The notes under the pieces were generated by a model. It was not told the origin of the DNA. It searched no databases and was given only the letters and a program-made list of their open reading frames with translations. A stretch of DNA of 23,076 nucleotides, taken from contig JALKBU010000829.1 of assembly GCA_023091735.1 (NCBI GenBank), forward strand, positions 1-23,076, given 5' to 3'. The stretch is from Trichomonas tenax (Eukaryota; Parabasalia; Trichomonadida; Trichomonadidae). A program made the position numbers and the translations under genes. This document shows positions 1 to 8,478 of the stretch, piece after piece; position 1 is the first letter of the stretch, and each line of letters starts with the position of its first letter.

Positions 1-81
1 TTATAAAGTCAGGAATTTTAAAATCAAAATTAACGTTAATTTGTAAGTAATTCAAAAATTTATTTTTATATAGGGGGGACC

Positions 82-329
82 CTAACTTGTAAAATTAATT
101 CTGTAAATATATTTAAAAAGATGTTCGCGGAAGCCACGGCGAAGACGTGGGTTACGCGAACATCTAATTACTAACTCATGAGTGTTATAAGTCAAATCAT
201 CATTAACTTTTTGAACTTCTGTTTTATCTGCTTTAGTTTGTAATGTGTTATTAATTGTTTGCACATCATCATTAACTTTTTGAATTTCTGTTTTATCTGC
301 TTTAGTTTCAATTTTTCTTGTAACGTAGT
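82..329 (-). pseudogene. Coiled-coil stalk protein fragment (23-residue repeat)
   Basis: An open frame without a usable ATG encodes two copies of a 23-residue unit of the form ETKADKTEIQKVNDD, with register kept by an exact 69-base DNA period (196-240 and 265-309). Such Ala-Asp-Lys-Thr / Val-Asn-Asp heptad repeats are typical of trimeric fibre or stalk proteins, so an extended coiled coil is likely. The segment then runs through the hairpin at 119-165, read as an Arg-rich stretch (RNPRLRRGFREHL), and stops at 82-84. Its upstream side is cut by the junction with the plus-strand surface-protein fragment at about 314-330. I read it as a truncated piece of a larger gene. The parent family is not identified. 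Confidence 0.4.
119..165. repeat. 47-nt GC-rich hairpin
   Basis: The 11-base arms AGATGTTCGCG (119-129) and CGCGAACATCT (155-165) are perfect inverted repeats. Inside them a second stem, AAGCCACG (131-138) with CGTGGGTT (146-153), pairs with one mismatch around the loop GCGAAGA. The GC content stands out sharply from the AT-rich surroundings. It lies inside the open frame of the stalk fragment, close to its stop codon. It may be a transcript structure, a recombination end or a mobile hairpin; nothing here decides between them. Confidence 0.8.
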
Positions 330-822
330 TATGAAGTCATATGGATGTCTGAAGCTGATTCAAATGGAACCAAACACATTTATATCATTTCATAATATTT
401 TTAAAAATTATCATAATGGAAATGATCTCATAGCAATAGATAGACACTCTCCAATTAATGTCAGCACGAAATATACAAATATCATGAATAATTATCAAGA
501 AACAATTTTGGTTTATACCAATAATTATTTAATCATGAGCTCATGTTATATGAAAAATAATAGTTTTCCTTTTTATTTTTGGAATCGCGGAACAATACTT
601 CTTGATCAATGTTATGCAGATAAAGTCACATCTTCGTTAACTACAGTTGAAATTAACCTCAATAACAACCTTCCATTAAATATTTTGTCGTTTGACACAT
701 ACTTTTTGAATAGAGATGAATTCTTTGAAAAATTCTTTTCAAACAAAACCGAAATCATTAAAATGCGTCGCATGTACTATAACATTATTGTTATTAATGT
801 AATGATATGTATTGGATTTTAA
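314..822 (+). pseudogene. Surface-family fragment A (C-terminal part)
   Basis: The first in-frame ATG is at 331, and the protein of about 163 residues ends at a TAA. Its sequence aligns with the C-terminal half of the minus-strand fragment at 954-1919: SYGCLKL matches SYGGLKL, NNSFPFYFWN matches DNNFPYTFWN, and LLDQCYADK matches IIDQCYVDK. The family looks like an Asn-rich, repeated beta-strand (beta-helix-like) extracellular protein. The N-terminal half is missing, because homology starts abruptly next to the antisense stalk repeat. There is no signal peptide, and I see no transmembrane anchor like that of the mucin at 18697. I call it a truncated copy; an expressed short form is not excluded. 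Confidence 0.6.
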
Positions 823-953
823 TCAAATATGAAATAAATAGAATAGAATGGGAGTGGTCCCCTCTTGTTGATGTTGCTGTTCTGTTTTATTTCCAATAAT
901 TTTTTACAATGTAAATATCCGAATTCAGATTGTTTATTTTGCAATTTTTTATA

Positions 954-1919
954 TTAGGAAGTATTAGAAAGTATTATAAGACCAAATGAGTGCATAAAGA
1001 ATTTGGGTTTGTTGTAATCCAATTGATTGGATTCGTTATAATTAAGAACTTGTTTTTCGATACAATATGAATCTATATTCAATTTAATCATTGCTAAGTC
1101 GTTTTTTAGATTTGTTTCAACAGGAGCATATCCCCATGACGTTTTGTCTACATAACATTGATCAATTATCATTTTATTCTTATTCCAAAACGTATAAGGG
1201 AAATTATTATCTTTAATATAACATAATGAAGCAGTTAAAATCATATCCGTAAAAATTAAAATTGAACTGCGTGAATTATTATAAAAATTAGAATTGAGTA
1301 CAGTAAAATGAATTGTTCCCATTCCAGATGTATATAATGTATCAAAAAGACTTTGAAAATTTTTCATAAAATTGCAAAAACGTATCGATGAATTTTGTTT
1401 TATATCGGTGAGCTTCAGTCCACCATAAGAATTTTCTACATAATGACCAGAAATATTATTTGATTGAATGGACTGGAATGCACCTGAAATTTTTGTTATT
1501 TCAGATGATGGCGTGTTTTTTAATCCATTATTACCAATTAAACTATTTTCAAGATTGATATTTTGATTTGTTTGGATTAAGAAAACAACTTGAGATGGTG
1601 CAAATGATTTTGAAAAGCAGCATTTATCAATGGAAATGTTGCCTGTGTTGGAATATGAAAATGAACCTCCAGATCCTGACATTTTACTACAATTGTCGAA
1701 ACGTGTCATCTTCATTAAAACTTTACAATCTGAAGAGTTCAATATCATATTTATTGCCCCATTTGTAATCGCATTTTTAAACAAACAGCAATAGATAAAA
1801 TAATTATGATTTTCATTTACATTTATTACTTCTGTTTGATTAACGTATTCTTTGTCGAATGCGGATTCGCTATATACTTCATTCCATATGTCTAGAAGAG
1901 TAATAAATCTTTCGAAAAT
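954..1919 (-). pseudogene. Surface-family fragment B
   Basis: The open frame from 1919 to the TAA at 954-956 encodes about 321 residues, but no ATG stands at its start. The next upstream codons are stops (1920-1922 and just beyond). The text is Asn/Ser-rich with short repeated strands such as CCLFKNAITNGAINMIL and CCFSKSFAPSQVVFLIQ, consistent with a solenoid or beta-helix ectodomain. It matches fragment A in its C-terminal half and fragment C in its N-terminal half (NYFIYCCLFKN against NYYICHVIFSK). A signal peptide is absent. The likely reading is a copy that lost its 5' end. Function is unknown beyond a probable surface location. Confidence 0.6.
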
Positions 1920-1994
1920 TCAAAATTAAAAAACAATAAAATAAAATGTCACATTTCCGAAAGTTAAATACGTTATTTAAAAAACTGACATTTT

Positions 1995-3013
1995 ATGAAG
2001 TTTTTTTTTTCTTTACGTTGGAACTTTTAAATAATCCTTGGTGATGAAAACTTAAACATTATATCACACGGAGAGTGGTCTGATTACTTTTCAATTTAAA
2101 CTATATCATCTCGAGGATTTTATTTTGCATTCAAAACTTTATCGTTAGAAAATGATCAAAATTACTATATTTGTCATGTAATATTTTCTAAATTGAATTA
2201 CCATTCTATTTTCTTCTTAAATTCCACTTCATCAACAAATTTATTAATTGAGATTTGCAAATTTCAGCAATGCTTTAGTATATCAGAAGGTGCTGTAAAT
2301 CATCCGGTAATGCTATTCAAAACAAGGTAATTTCGATATTTTACAATTCTCCATCTTTTGGCCAATATTCATCAATTTTCGAAACTGGAGATAAATCAAA
2401 AAATTATATCGAAAAATCATCCATTGCATATTGTGGAAAGCGCGAAACAAGGGGGTTAACCATCCACTTATCCGGTGGCAATAGTTTTCTTAAGTCTGAT
2501 AATATTTCATCATGCCAAGGAATGCAACATGGCGCTTTTTATTTAGATCACATTGTTTCAAGTAACGTTATATATTCTGAAATCCAAAACAATACGATCA
2601 CAAAGGACATGATTTGCACTTTCAATCATAATGGTGTTCCTGCGCAAATGAATTTCACAAATGTTGTTGCAAACAATCAATCTAGTCGTGGAATTTTGTA
2701 TTCAACCGATAACTCAAGATTCGTTAATTGCAATTTTATAGACAATATCGCTTCCAACAATCGCCTGATTGAAGTGATTTATTGTGGAAAGAATACACTT
2801 GTTAGCTGTTATGTTTCTAATGAACATGCTCAAAGTAATTATGGCCAAATTATAATTGAATCACCTCAAAACCAAATTAACAATTTCATTATTGAAACTA
2901 TTTTCAACATCAACAATATATTCCCAACCCATCAGAATTGCATCACAATCTGCCAAAATCCTCCTATAAGATTCAGATTCATAATGTTTGTATTTATTTT
3001 CATGCTTGAGTAA
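1995..3013 (+). pseudogene. Surface-family fragment C (N-terminal part, broken)
   Basis: This copy keeps the start: the ATG at 1995 opens a short hydrophobic leader (MKFFFSLRW) over a T10 run. The same frame is interrupted by TAA at 2028-2030 and TAA at 2097-2099, yet the translation between and after these stops still resembles the family (NYYICHVIFSK, FQQCFSISEG). The frame ends at 2328-2330, and family-like sequence resumes in another frame (read back from about 2325) and runs to the TAA at 3011-3013. An open stretch with an ATG at 2522 is therefore not an independent gene. At least two nonsense changes and one frameshift are present, so it is a pseudogene. Confidence 0.65.
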
Positions 3014-3539
3014 ATCATTTTTATTTTTAATATCGAATTGTTTTTATTTTATAAATTCTTGATACAAAGAAAGGCAAAATGTTCAAATTCATTATAATAG
3101 TTCATATATCAATCAGAATTGAACTGATTTTTGATGAATCAAGTGAAATTATGAAGTAGGTGAAATGAAAAAAATATGCATTGATAAAAATTTTAAACAG
3201 AAGAGCATCAAATCAAAATACAGTGTACAACGCTATATAGAGAATCGATTATTTTATTTGTAATAAAAAAATCAGATAATGTGGAGAATTTAATGAGTTG
3301 TTAAAAAAAATAAATATTAATTCATTTGTCATTGAATAATTCTTATTTTATACTAAAATTAGTTATATTAGAGTGTTCAAGAACTCATAATAGAAGAATA
3401 TAAAATGATATAAAATATATAAAATAGTTGTGTATTTTGTTTGATAGATGAATTTGGTGTGTTTTTATAGGAAAATCAGTATAAAATTTACTAAAGAAAG
3501 GATCACAACTTGATTTCAAAAATTAAAAATATCGAATGC
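3014..3539. other. AT-rich spacer
   Basis: This spacer is very AT-rich, with short A/T runs and ATATAAAA-type repeats. I see no ORF, RNA gene or strong inverted repeat. It separates fragment C from the 3' end of the Rab gene. Confidence 0.6.
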
Positions 3540-4106
3540 TCAACAGCATGACGAATCTTGTGTTTGCTTAGTTGGAATGATCTCTATTGGTTCACTATTT
3601 TGAATGCGGGTGTCTGCCTCGTTTAATGTGGCGACTTTCTCGAAAAGTTTGATAATTCCGTCGCCGCTCTTTGCAGAAACCTCACAGAAAAAGTTTGCTT
3701 GGTGTGCATAAGCGAAATCTTCTGCGCTGGATGAAGTTACAGCTCTTTCTTCTTCTAAGTCTGATTTATTTCCAACAATGCATATTTTAAGGCCCTGTGG
3801 ACCCTTATCCTGGAGCTCCTTTGCCCAGGTTTCTATTGATTTGAAAGAATCTAGTTTTGTTATATCATAAACAATAATTGCAACATTTGCTGTTCTATAA
3901 TACATGGGAGCGAGTGTTCTAAACTTTTCTTGTCCGGCAGTATCCCATATTTGCATTGTTACTGTCCCATTGTCTGTTTGCACAACATATTCCTGCAAAG
4001 CAGCGCCAACAGTCGCTGTTGTGTGGTCAGCGAAGCGGCCCTTCTTCAGGCGCGTCACTATCGACGTTTTGCCGACTTGTGTGTCACCAACCAAAACAAC
4101 TTTCAT
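3540..4106 (-). CDS. Rab-family small GTPase (Rab5-like group)
   Basis: This 188-residue GTPase regulates vesicle traffic. The P-loop GDTQVGKT is at residues 7-14, the effector threonine is T32, switch II WDTAGQE at 54-60 has the catalytic glutamine Q59, the guanine-specificity motif NKSD is at 113-116, and SAK follows. The protein ends in SCC, a dual geranylgeranylation site. The stretch TATVGAAL plus FRTLAPMYYR is closest to the Rab5/Rab21/Rab22 endosomal group, but the exact paralogue cannot be named. The start is taken at 4106 because the P-loop begins there. The frame is open upstream to about 4199, but that extension does not resemble a Rab. A TCA initiator-like triplet (4122-4120) sits 13 bases upstream of this ATG. 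The next gene on the same strand begins about 2.1 kb further upstream. Confidence 0.92.
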   Translation of the reverse strand: MKVVLVGDTQVGKTSIVTRLKKGRFADHTTATVGAALQEYVVQTDNGTVTMQIWDTAGQEKFRTLAPMYYRTANVAIIVYDITKLDSFKSIETWAKELQDKGPQGLKICIVGNKSDLEEERAVTSSSAEDFAYAHQANFFCEVSAKSGDGIIKLFEKVATLNEADTRIQNSEPIEIIPTKQTQDSSCC

Positions 4107-4630
4107 AAAAATATTGTTTTGACAAGTAAAGTGGAAAATGACAATCATTTGACATTCAATGTCAGCAAAATAAGAGAATGAACTCATATTAATAACCACA
4201 CTATTTCTTTCTAACCATAGAATTTCTATAACTTTTTATCTATATATAAACAGTATAACACATTTTTTAACAAAATATCAAAATAAATCTTATATTTTCA
4301 TGAATTTAAGCCTATTATTTATCTATTTTTATTATATAAATCCAATTTAATATAATACACAATCATATTCGTAATAAATGACAATTTTTCTTTAAAATCT
4401 CAAATATTTTTGAAATCAAAAGCAATATAGAAATCTAGCTCAATTGGGATTATGATATACCTCTTAAAGTTAGCAATGTTATCGTATATATATTGCTTAA
4501 GAATGAAAATAAAATGAATAATAAATAATAACAAGTTTTACCGAAATAAATAATAGACAAATAAATGGGATTAGTTGGCCATTATCAAGGCCTGTGAGTT
4601 GCATCTAAGGGAGGGAACTAGAAAATTTGA
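4107..4630. other. Spacer between Rab and B56 genes
   Basis: AT-rich sequence holding the Rab 5' flank (TCA element at 4122-4120 on the minus strand) and the B56 3' flank. I see no additional gene. Confidence 0.6.
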
Positions 4631-6208
4631 TTAACTAGAAACAGATTTGAGTGGGAATAAGTTCATCATCGATGGAGTTGCGTGAAGTATGTTATTGCCA
4701 TTACCATACATCTTTGAGAATTCACCTAATTTTTCAGACAAATTAATTGCTTTGTCTTTAGAAGCAGCAGTACGAGCGATTGTTGCCCAGCCTTTGAGCT
4801 TGGCCTTATTTTCATCATTTCCCGCTTCAATGACTTTCTTAATTTTAGAATTTGGCGATACTCTTTGAATTGTGGCATAAGACTCATTTCCAAGCATGCG
4901 GACTTTGTCATTCCAATGATTTCTTGCTCTATCAATGTGTGGTAGCAAAATCGATGTATATTCTTTGCGATTTCTCGAAATGAGTTCTGTGAATGTTGGC
5001 AATACGAACAATTTGTTCGCTTCTTCAGCAATCTTATGATGTGGTGAATCTATTGATTTTGCCACAAGATCGATAATTTGAATCAAAATCTTGCTCGAAA
5101 TAACTTCAGGAAAATCAAGTGCTGAAGTGAGAACGCTGAACAAAATCTCTTCCTTTGAACCATTGCTTATTGGCCAGATATTGATCAAAGCCTGAATCGT
5201 CATTCTCGAAAATGTCGAATTATTCATATAAAAGATATGAAGTATGTCTTTTAACGGATCGACATAAATCTTGATGTGGTCTCCTCTTAAAAGACTGAGA
5301 AAATGCGTTTGGAAGAGATTTTGAATCAAGTTCCATTGTTGAGGGAAATCTTTAAGGACAGACTTAATGATAGCAAGCGATGAATACACTGCGCAAGGAT
5401 CTGCCTCAACAAAGTGATGATCGATTATGTGGATAAGGTTTGGCAATATTTGCGAGAATAAATTTGTGATGGATTTAATGATAGTGACATAGAAAGCAAC
5501 TAATTGGTCGCGTTCTCTAAAGTCATGCGATGACAATGTTGGTATTAACTCTTTTAATAAATTAATATTGAAAGATTCGTACTTTGGAAAGTCTCTGAAC
5601 AAAAATTGAAGTAACTTATATATATGCTGCATGTGATCGTAGTCACTGAGTCTAAAAGAATTCAAATCTGAGTAATATAACGAAATAACATCAATATTCT
5701 CAAGCGGTCGTAATAGGTTTGTTTTGATCATTTTCATCATATTCGAACGTATGTCTTCATCGATATAACTGTTAATTCCTAAACTCGAAAATTTAGATCC
5801 AATTTCTATTAACGTGTTCGTTTTGATCGCTTTTGCTTCTAAGTCGTTCGTAGGATTCTCAAAGTCACACATTTGTTTGCACAAATCTATCTTTCGCATC
5901 AAAATGCCTTTAAACGAAGGATCTGTGGGTCTTGGCAATGGAGGAAATTCTGGCAATTGAAGAGATCTCGTTTGTTTTTGGTTTGAACATCCAATTCTTG
6001 GAGAATCGAAGTCTCTTATGTCAGGATCACATTTGACAGAAGGTATCTCCGTTTTAGGCTCCTCTATCACTGGTGGCAAATCTTCGTTTAAATCAAGCGG
6101 CGGGAGTTGCACACGTGATGTACTGCTGACTTTGGCCAACACCTTCGACTTAACAGTCTGTCTGTACATACTCAGCGAAGATCTAAAGCGAGGATATCTG
6201 CTAAACAT
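4631..6208 (-). CDS. PP2A regulatory subunit, B56 (B') family, divergent
   Basis: This 525-residue protein is likely a targeting and specificity subunit of protein phosphatase 2A. Residues 1-95 are low-complexity and Pro/Ser-rich, probably disordered. From about 97 on it is an all-helical HEAT-like solenoid with B56 signatures: FKGILMRKIDLCKQMCDFEN (100-118), which corresponds to the QKLRQCCxxFDF helix; DFRERDQLV (229-237), to the DPRERD motif; WPISNGSKEEILF (345-357), to WPKTHSPKEVMFL; and HWNDKVRML (431-439), to the HWN helix. The length is normal for the family. Identity to animal B56 looks low. The ATG at 6208 has a TCA element (6221-6219) 10 bases upstream and a Myb-like TAACCG site about 60 bases upstream. 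The family call rests on motif order, not on a search. Confidence 0.8.
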   Translation of the reverse strand: MFSRYPRFRSSLSMYRQTVKSKVLAKVSSTSRVQLPPLDLNEDLPPVIEEPKTEIPSVKCDPDIRDFDSPRIGCSNQKQTRSLQLPEFPPLPRPTDPSFKGILMRKIDLCKQMCDFENPTNDLEAKAIKTNTLIEIGSKFSSLGINSYIDEDIRSNMMKMIKTNLLRPLENIDVISLYYSDLNSFRLSDYDHMQHIYKLLQFLFRDFPKYESFNINLLKELIPTLSSHDFRERDQLVAFYVTIIKSITNLFSQILPNLIHIIDHHFVEADPCAVYSSLAIIKSVLKDFPQQWNLIQNLFQTHFLSLLRGDHIKIYVDPLKDILHIFYMNNSTFSRMTIQALINIWPISNGSKEEILFSVLTSALDFPEVISSKILIQIIDLVAKSIDSPHHKIAEEANKLFVLPTFTELISRNRKEYTSILLPHIDRARNHWNDKVRMLGNESYATIQRVSPNSKIKKVIEAGNDENKAKLKGWATIARTAASKDKAINLSEKLGEFSKMYGNGNNILHATPSMMNLFPLKSVSS

Positions 6209-7223
6209 TTATTTTTTGTGAAGAAAGAAGTGTGCGATATATACAGATGCCTTTAGTTACCCGACCAAACGGTTAAAGGCACTTTTTGTATCGATTTTTT
6301 GACACATATCGTCTGTATATGACTGAAATTGTGTTAGCAATGATATAATAAATTTTTAAAATTGAAACAATTTGTAAAGTTTGGATTTATTTTGAATTTT
6401 GCCTTCTATTTTTGGTTATAATCTTGGTCAATCAAGCTTAAGCTATTCAAGTGCACTCACAGCCAGACAGAAACAATAATTTCTCATATTTGAGTGCAGA
6501 ATCGCCAAATACAGGCGAATTCTAGCACCTCCATACACAGAATATCAATCAAATACAACAAAACGTTGAAATTTTACTGATGATTTTAACAAAATAATGA
6601 TGATTACGCTTATTCATGTAAATTTAATTCTCTCATTGTTATTAGTATCATACAAGGAATCATCTGCTTAATTATAACTACTAAAGCAATATATAAATAA
6701 ATTATCTTATAAGATCTTAGTAAAAACTTTAATGTAATTCATTGAATGTATTTGAAATTAAATATTTTCATAATGTGGAACACTTTCATTATGTAATACT
6801 CCTTAATCTAACGTTTTTCAAAAATGAATGAAAAAAATTGAAAATGTCTATTTTAACGATTTGCTCAATCAGCATTCATTATGTAATAATTATAAAATCC
6901 AAATCATTATTCGGATTTCATTTTCTCCCTCTTAAATGTTTGAAAAACTAAATCTTTTGATTTCATCTGAGAAATTTTTTCAGCATATTTGAGTCATTCT
7001 AACTAATAATATAAATAGCATCCACTAACTATGGAGAAATGATATTCAATTAAAAGCATGATAAATGAACTAATAATATATTTCAATCCATAATTTTCCT
7101 GCTGGATAAGCAGGATATGGTATTTTTTGACATCACTATACCATGTATATCTTATATATAATGCATTTCATGGAATTTAAAATATATTTTTTTTTCGACA
7201 AAGAGAAAAAGAAAAAAGAAAAA
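6209..7223. other. Gene-poor spacer with B56 5' flank and stem-loops
   Basis: The B56-proximal part contains an inverted repeat, TGCCTTTA (6248-6255) with TAAAGGCA (6274-6281), enclosing AACGGTTA, a Myb-type site. At 6452-6498 the 8-base arms TGCACTCA and TGAGTGCA are followed at once by a small hairpin, TCGCC/GGCGA (6502-6518). The element TTCATTATGTAATA occurs twice (about 6787 and 6876). No convincing ORF is present. Confidence 0.5.
6248..6281. promoter_or_regulatory. Inverted repeat enclosing a Myb-like site, upstream of B56
   Basis: The 8-base arms TGCCTTTA and TAAAGGCA flank an 18-base centre containing AACGGTTA (6268-6275; TAACCGTT on the gene's strand). YAACNG is the general Myb recognition core, and Myb proteins are known transcription factors in trichomonads. 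It lies 40-75 bases upstream of the B56 ATG. A regulatory role is inferred from position and motif only. Confidence 0.35.
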
Positions 7224-7287
7224 GCCTTTTCCAGACTCGAACCAATGGCATATATAACCTATAGCATTAACTAAACCACTACAACAT
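7224..7287 (-). pseudogene. tRNA-like relic with Pol III-like boxes
   Basis: On the minus strand, TAGTGGTTTAGTTAATGC resembles a tRNA D-arm/A-box. About 25 bases later GGTTCGAGTCT resembles a T-arm/B-box (consensus GGTTCGANTCC). The 3' side runs straight into T-runs (TTTTTCTTTTTTC), which would serve as a Pol III terminator. However, I cannot pair the 3' acceptor side (AAAAGGC) with a 5' strand, and the anticodon stem has only about three good pairs. It is therefore best called a decayed tRNA or a tRNA-derived (SINE-like) relic. Confidence 0.4.
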
Positions 7288-7290
7288 AAT

Positions 7291-7677
7291 TCAACATTCA
7301 CCATTTTTATTCAATAGTGGCACTAAAAAACCTTGTCTACAGAAAGGTGACTCAAAAAAGGAAAAAAGGCACCAACGCTGTTGTTCGAACAACCAAACTT
7401 TAATCAAAATTCCTGACACCCCCTGCTTTAGATTTGTGGCTAAAGTATTGTGAAACTGTGTTATTGAAAATATTTTACCTTTATATCTATAAATAAGGTC
7501 ACTTTCACATCCTTTATATTCTTTTATTAATTCACAATCTTCATTTTTAAATTGTTCTTTAATCCATTCAGGATTTAGACCACGACCTGTCTTAATAGGT
7601 GTTAAATCTTCAATTTTATCAGCTTTGACCCCTTGGGTCTCATTCTCGAAGGGTTGTTTTCTTACGTTTTCATAAGC
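7291..7677 (-). pseudogene. Start-less protein fragment, lysine/glutamate-rich
   Basis: The frame is open from GCT at 7677 to TGA at 7291-7293 with no ATG; a TGA stands immediately upstream of 7677. The first 80 or so residues look like real protein: LNPEWIKEQFKNEDCELIKE followed by YKGCESDLIYRYKGK. This recalls repeated small domains of the type FxxxGCELLxEYKNxxTPLxY found in endonuclease-associated and giant-virus proteins. I cannot confirm that resemblance. The last part (beyond about residue 85) is Phe/Cys-rich and may be read-through. It is probably a transposon or repeat-family remnant. Confidence 0.35.
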
Positions 7678-8228
7678 TCAGGCGAAACGATAGCCATATA
7701 TATTATTTTAGACAAATAAAAAAATTAAATTATTATAAAAATAAACTTATAAAATTCGTTGTCCGGAATTACAATATATATGTTGTCATACATCCTCTAT
7801 ATATAAGATTACAAAATCTGTCAAACACTCCCTTAACTCTACTACTAACATTTTTGCTCCAAATATTAATGTTAGCACTGTAATGTTGTAAAAATTTCAA
7901 TAGATGTAAATCATGCAGTGTGGCATAGCTGCACACAGCAGTAGAAATGGGCAAAAAAACACCTATATAATGTAAATTTATTTCTCTCACATCAAATTCA
8001 AATAGATTCACCCTTTATTAATTTTTTGACATTTTTTCACTTTACATCAAATGTCACCTTTTCAAAATCTGGCAATCTGATACTTTACAAAGTGACTCGT
8101 TGATATGCAAAACAAGACAACAATGACTGCAACTGTAGTAACCCATTTTGGCAACTTTTTATAGAACTGTTAGTTTCTTCTGACAATCTAAAAATAGCTT
8201 ATCCAAGAAGTGTGTTCAATAAATTTTT
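7678..8228. other. AT-rich spacer
   Basis: It contains one minus-strand open frame (7769-8011) that begins with GTG and has no recognisable motif; I do not accept it as a gene. Nothing else is supported. Confidence 0.5.
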
Positions 8229-8478
8229 GGTTGAATAGGGATGCAAATCTGGAAGATATTTTGGAATTTTCCTGATTTCCATTTTTGCAATATTCCAAAC
8301 AAAATAAACTTATTTTATCGTTTTTTTGTCAAATAAATTATTTACTGGACAAAAATTCATAAGTTTTCATGTTTTTAAATCAGCAGCTCGTTATAGATTT
8401 AGGAGCACCATGTTTTCGTGCAATTTTTTATCTTCCAGAATCTATTTTATCCTCCAGATTTGCATCCCTGGGTTGAAT
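8229..8478. mobile_element. hAT-like MITE, copy 1 (234 bp plus 8-bp target duplication)
   Basis: The element spans 8237-8470. Its ends are inverted: AGGGATGCAAATCTGG on the left, and CCAGATTTGCATCCCTG on the right. It is flanked by an exact 8-base direct repeat GGTTGAAT (8229-8236 and 8471-8478). An 8-bp duplication and ends of the CAGGG/TAGGG type are the hallmark of the hAT superfamily. The left 190 bases match the left end of the 925-bp element at 19729 with only about four differences, and the right 43 bases match its right end. It is thus an internal-deletion derivative. It has no coding capacity, so it is non-autonomous. Subterminal copies of CTGGAAG/CTTCCAG are visible. Confidence 0.85.

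Noticed and set aside
196..309. Possible CRISPR-like direct repeat
   Set aside because: Only two units with a 69-base period, in frame and coding for a heptad repeat on the minus strand.
2522..3013. Independent 163-residue gene
   Set aside because: The frame continues upstream with family-like sequence and joins an N-terminal part through a frameshift, so it is the 3' part of a pseudogene.
7769..8011. 80-codon minus-strand open frame
   Set aside because: It starts at GTG, has no family resemblance and no supporting promoter element.
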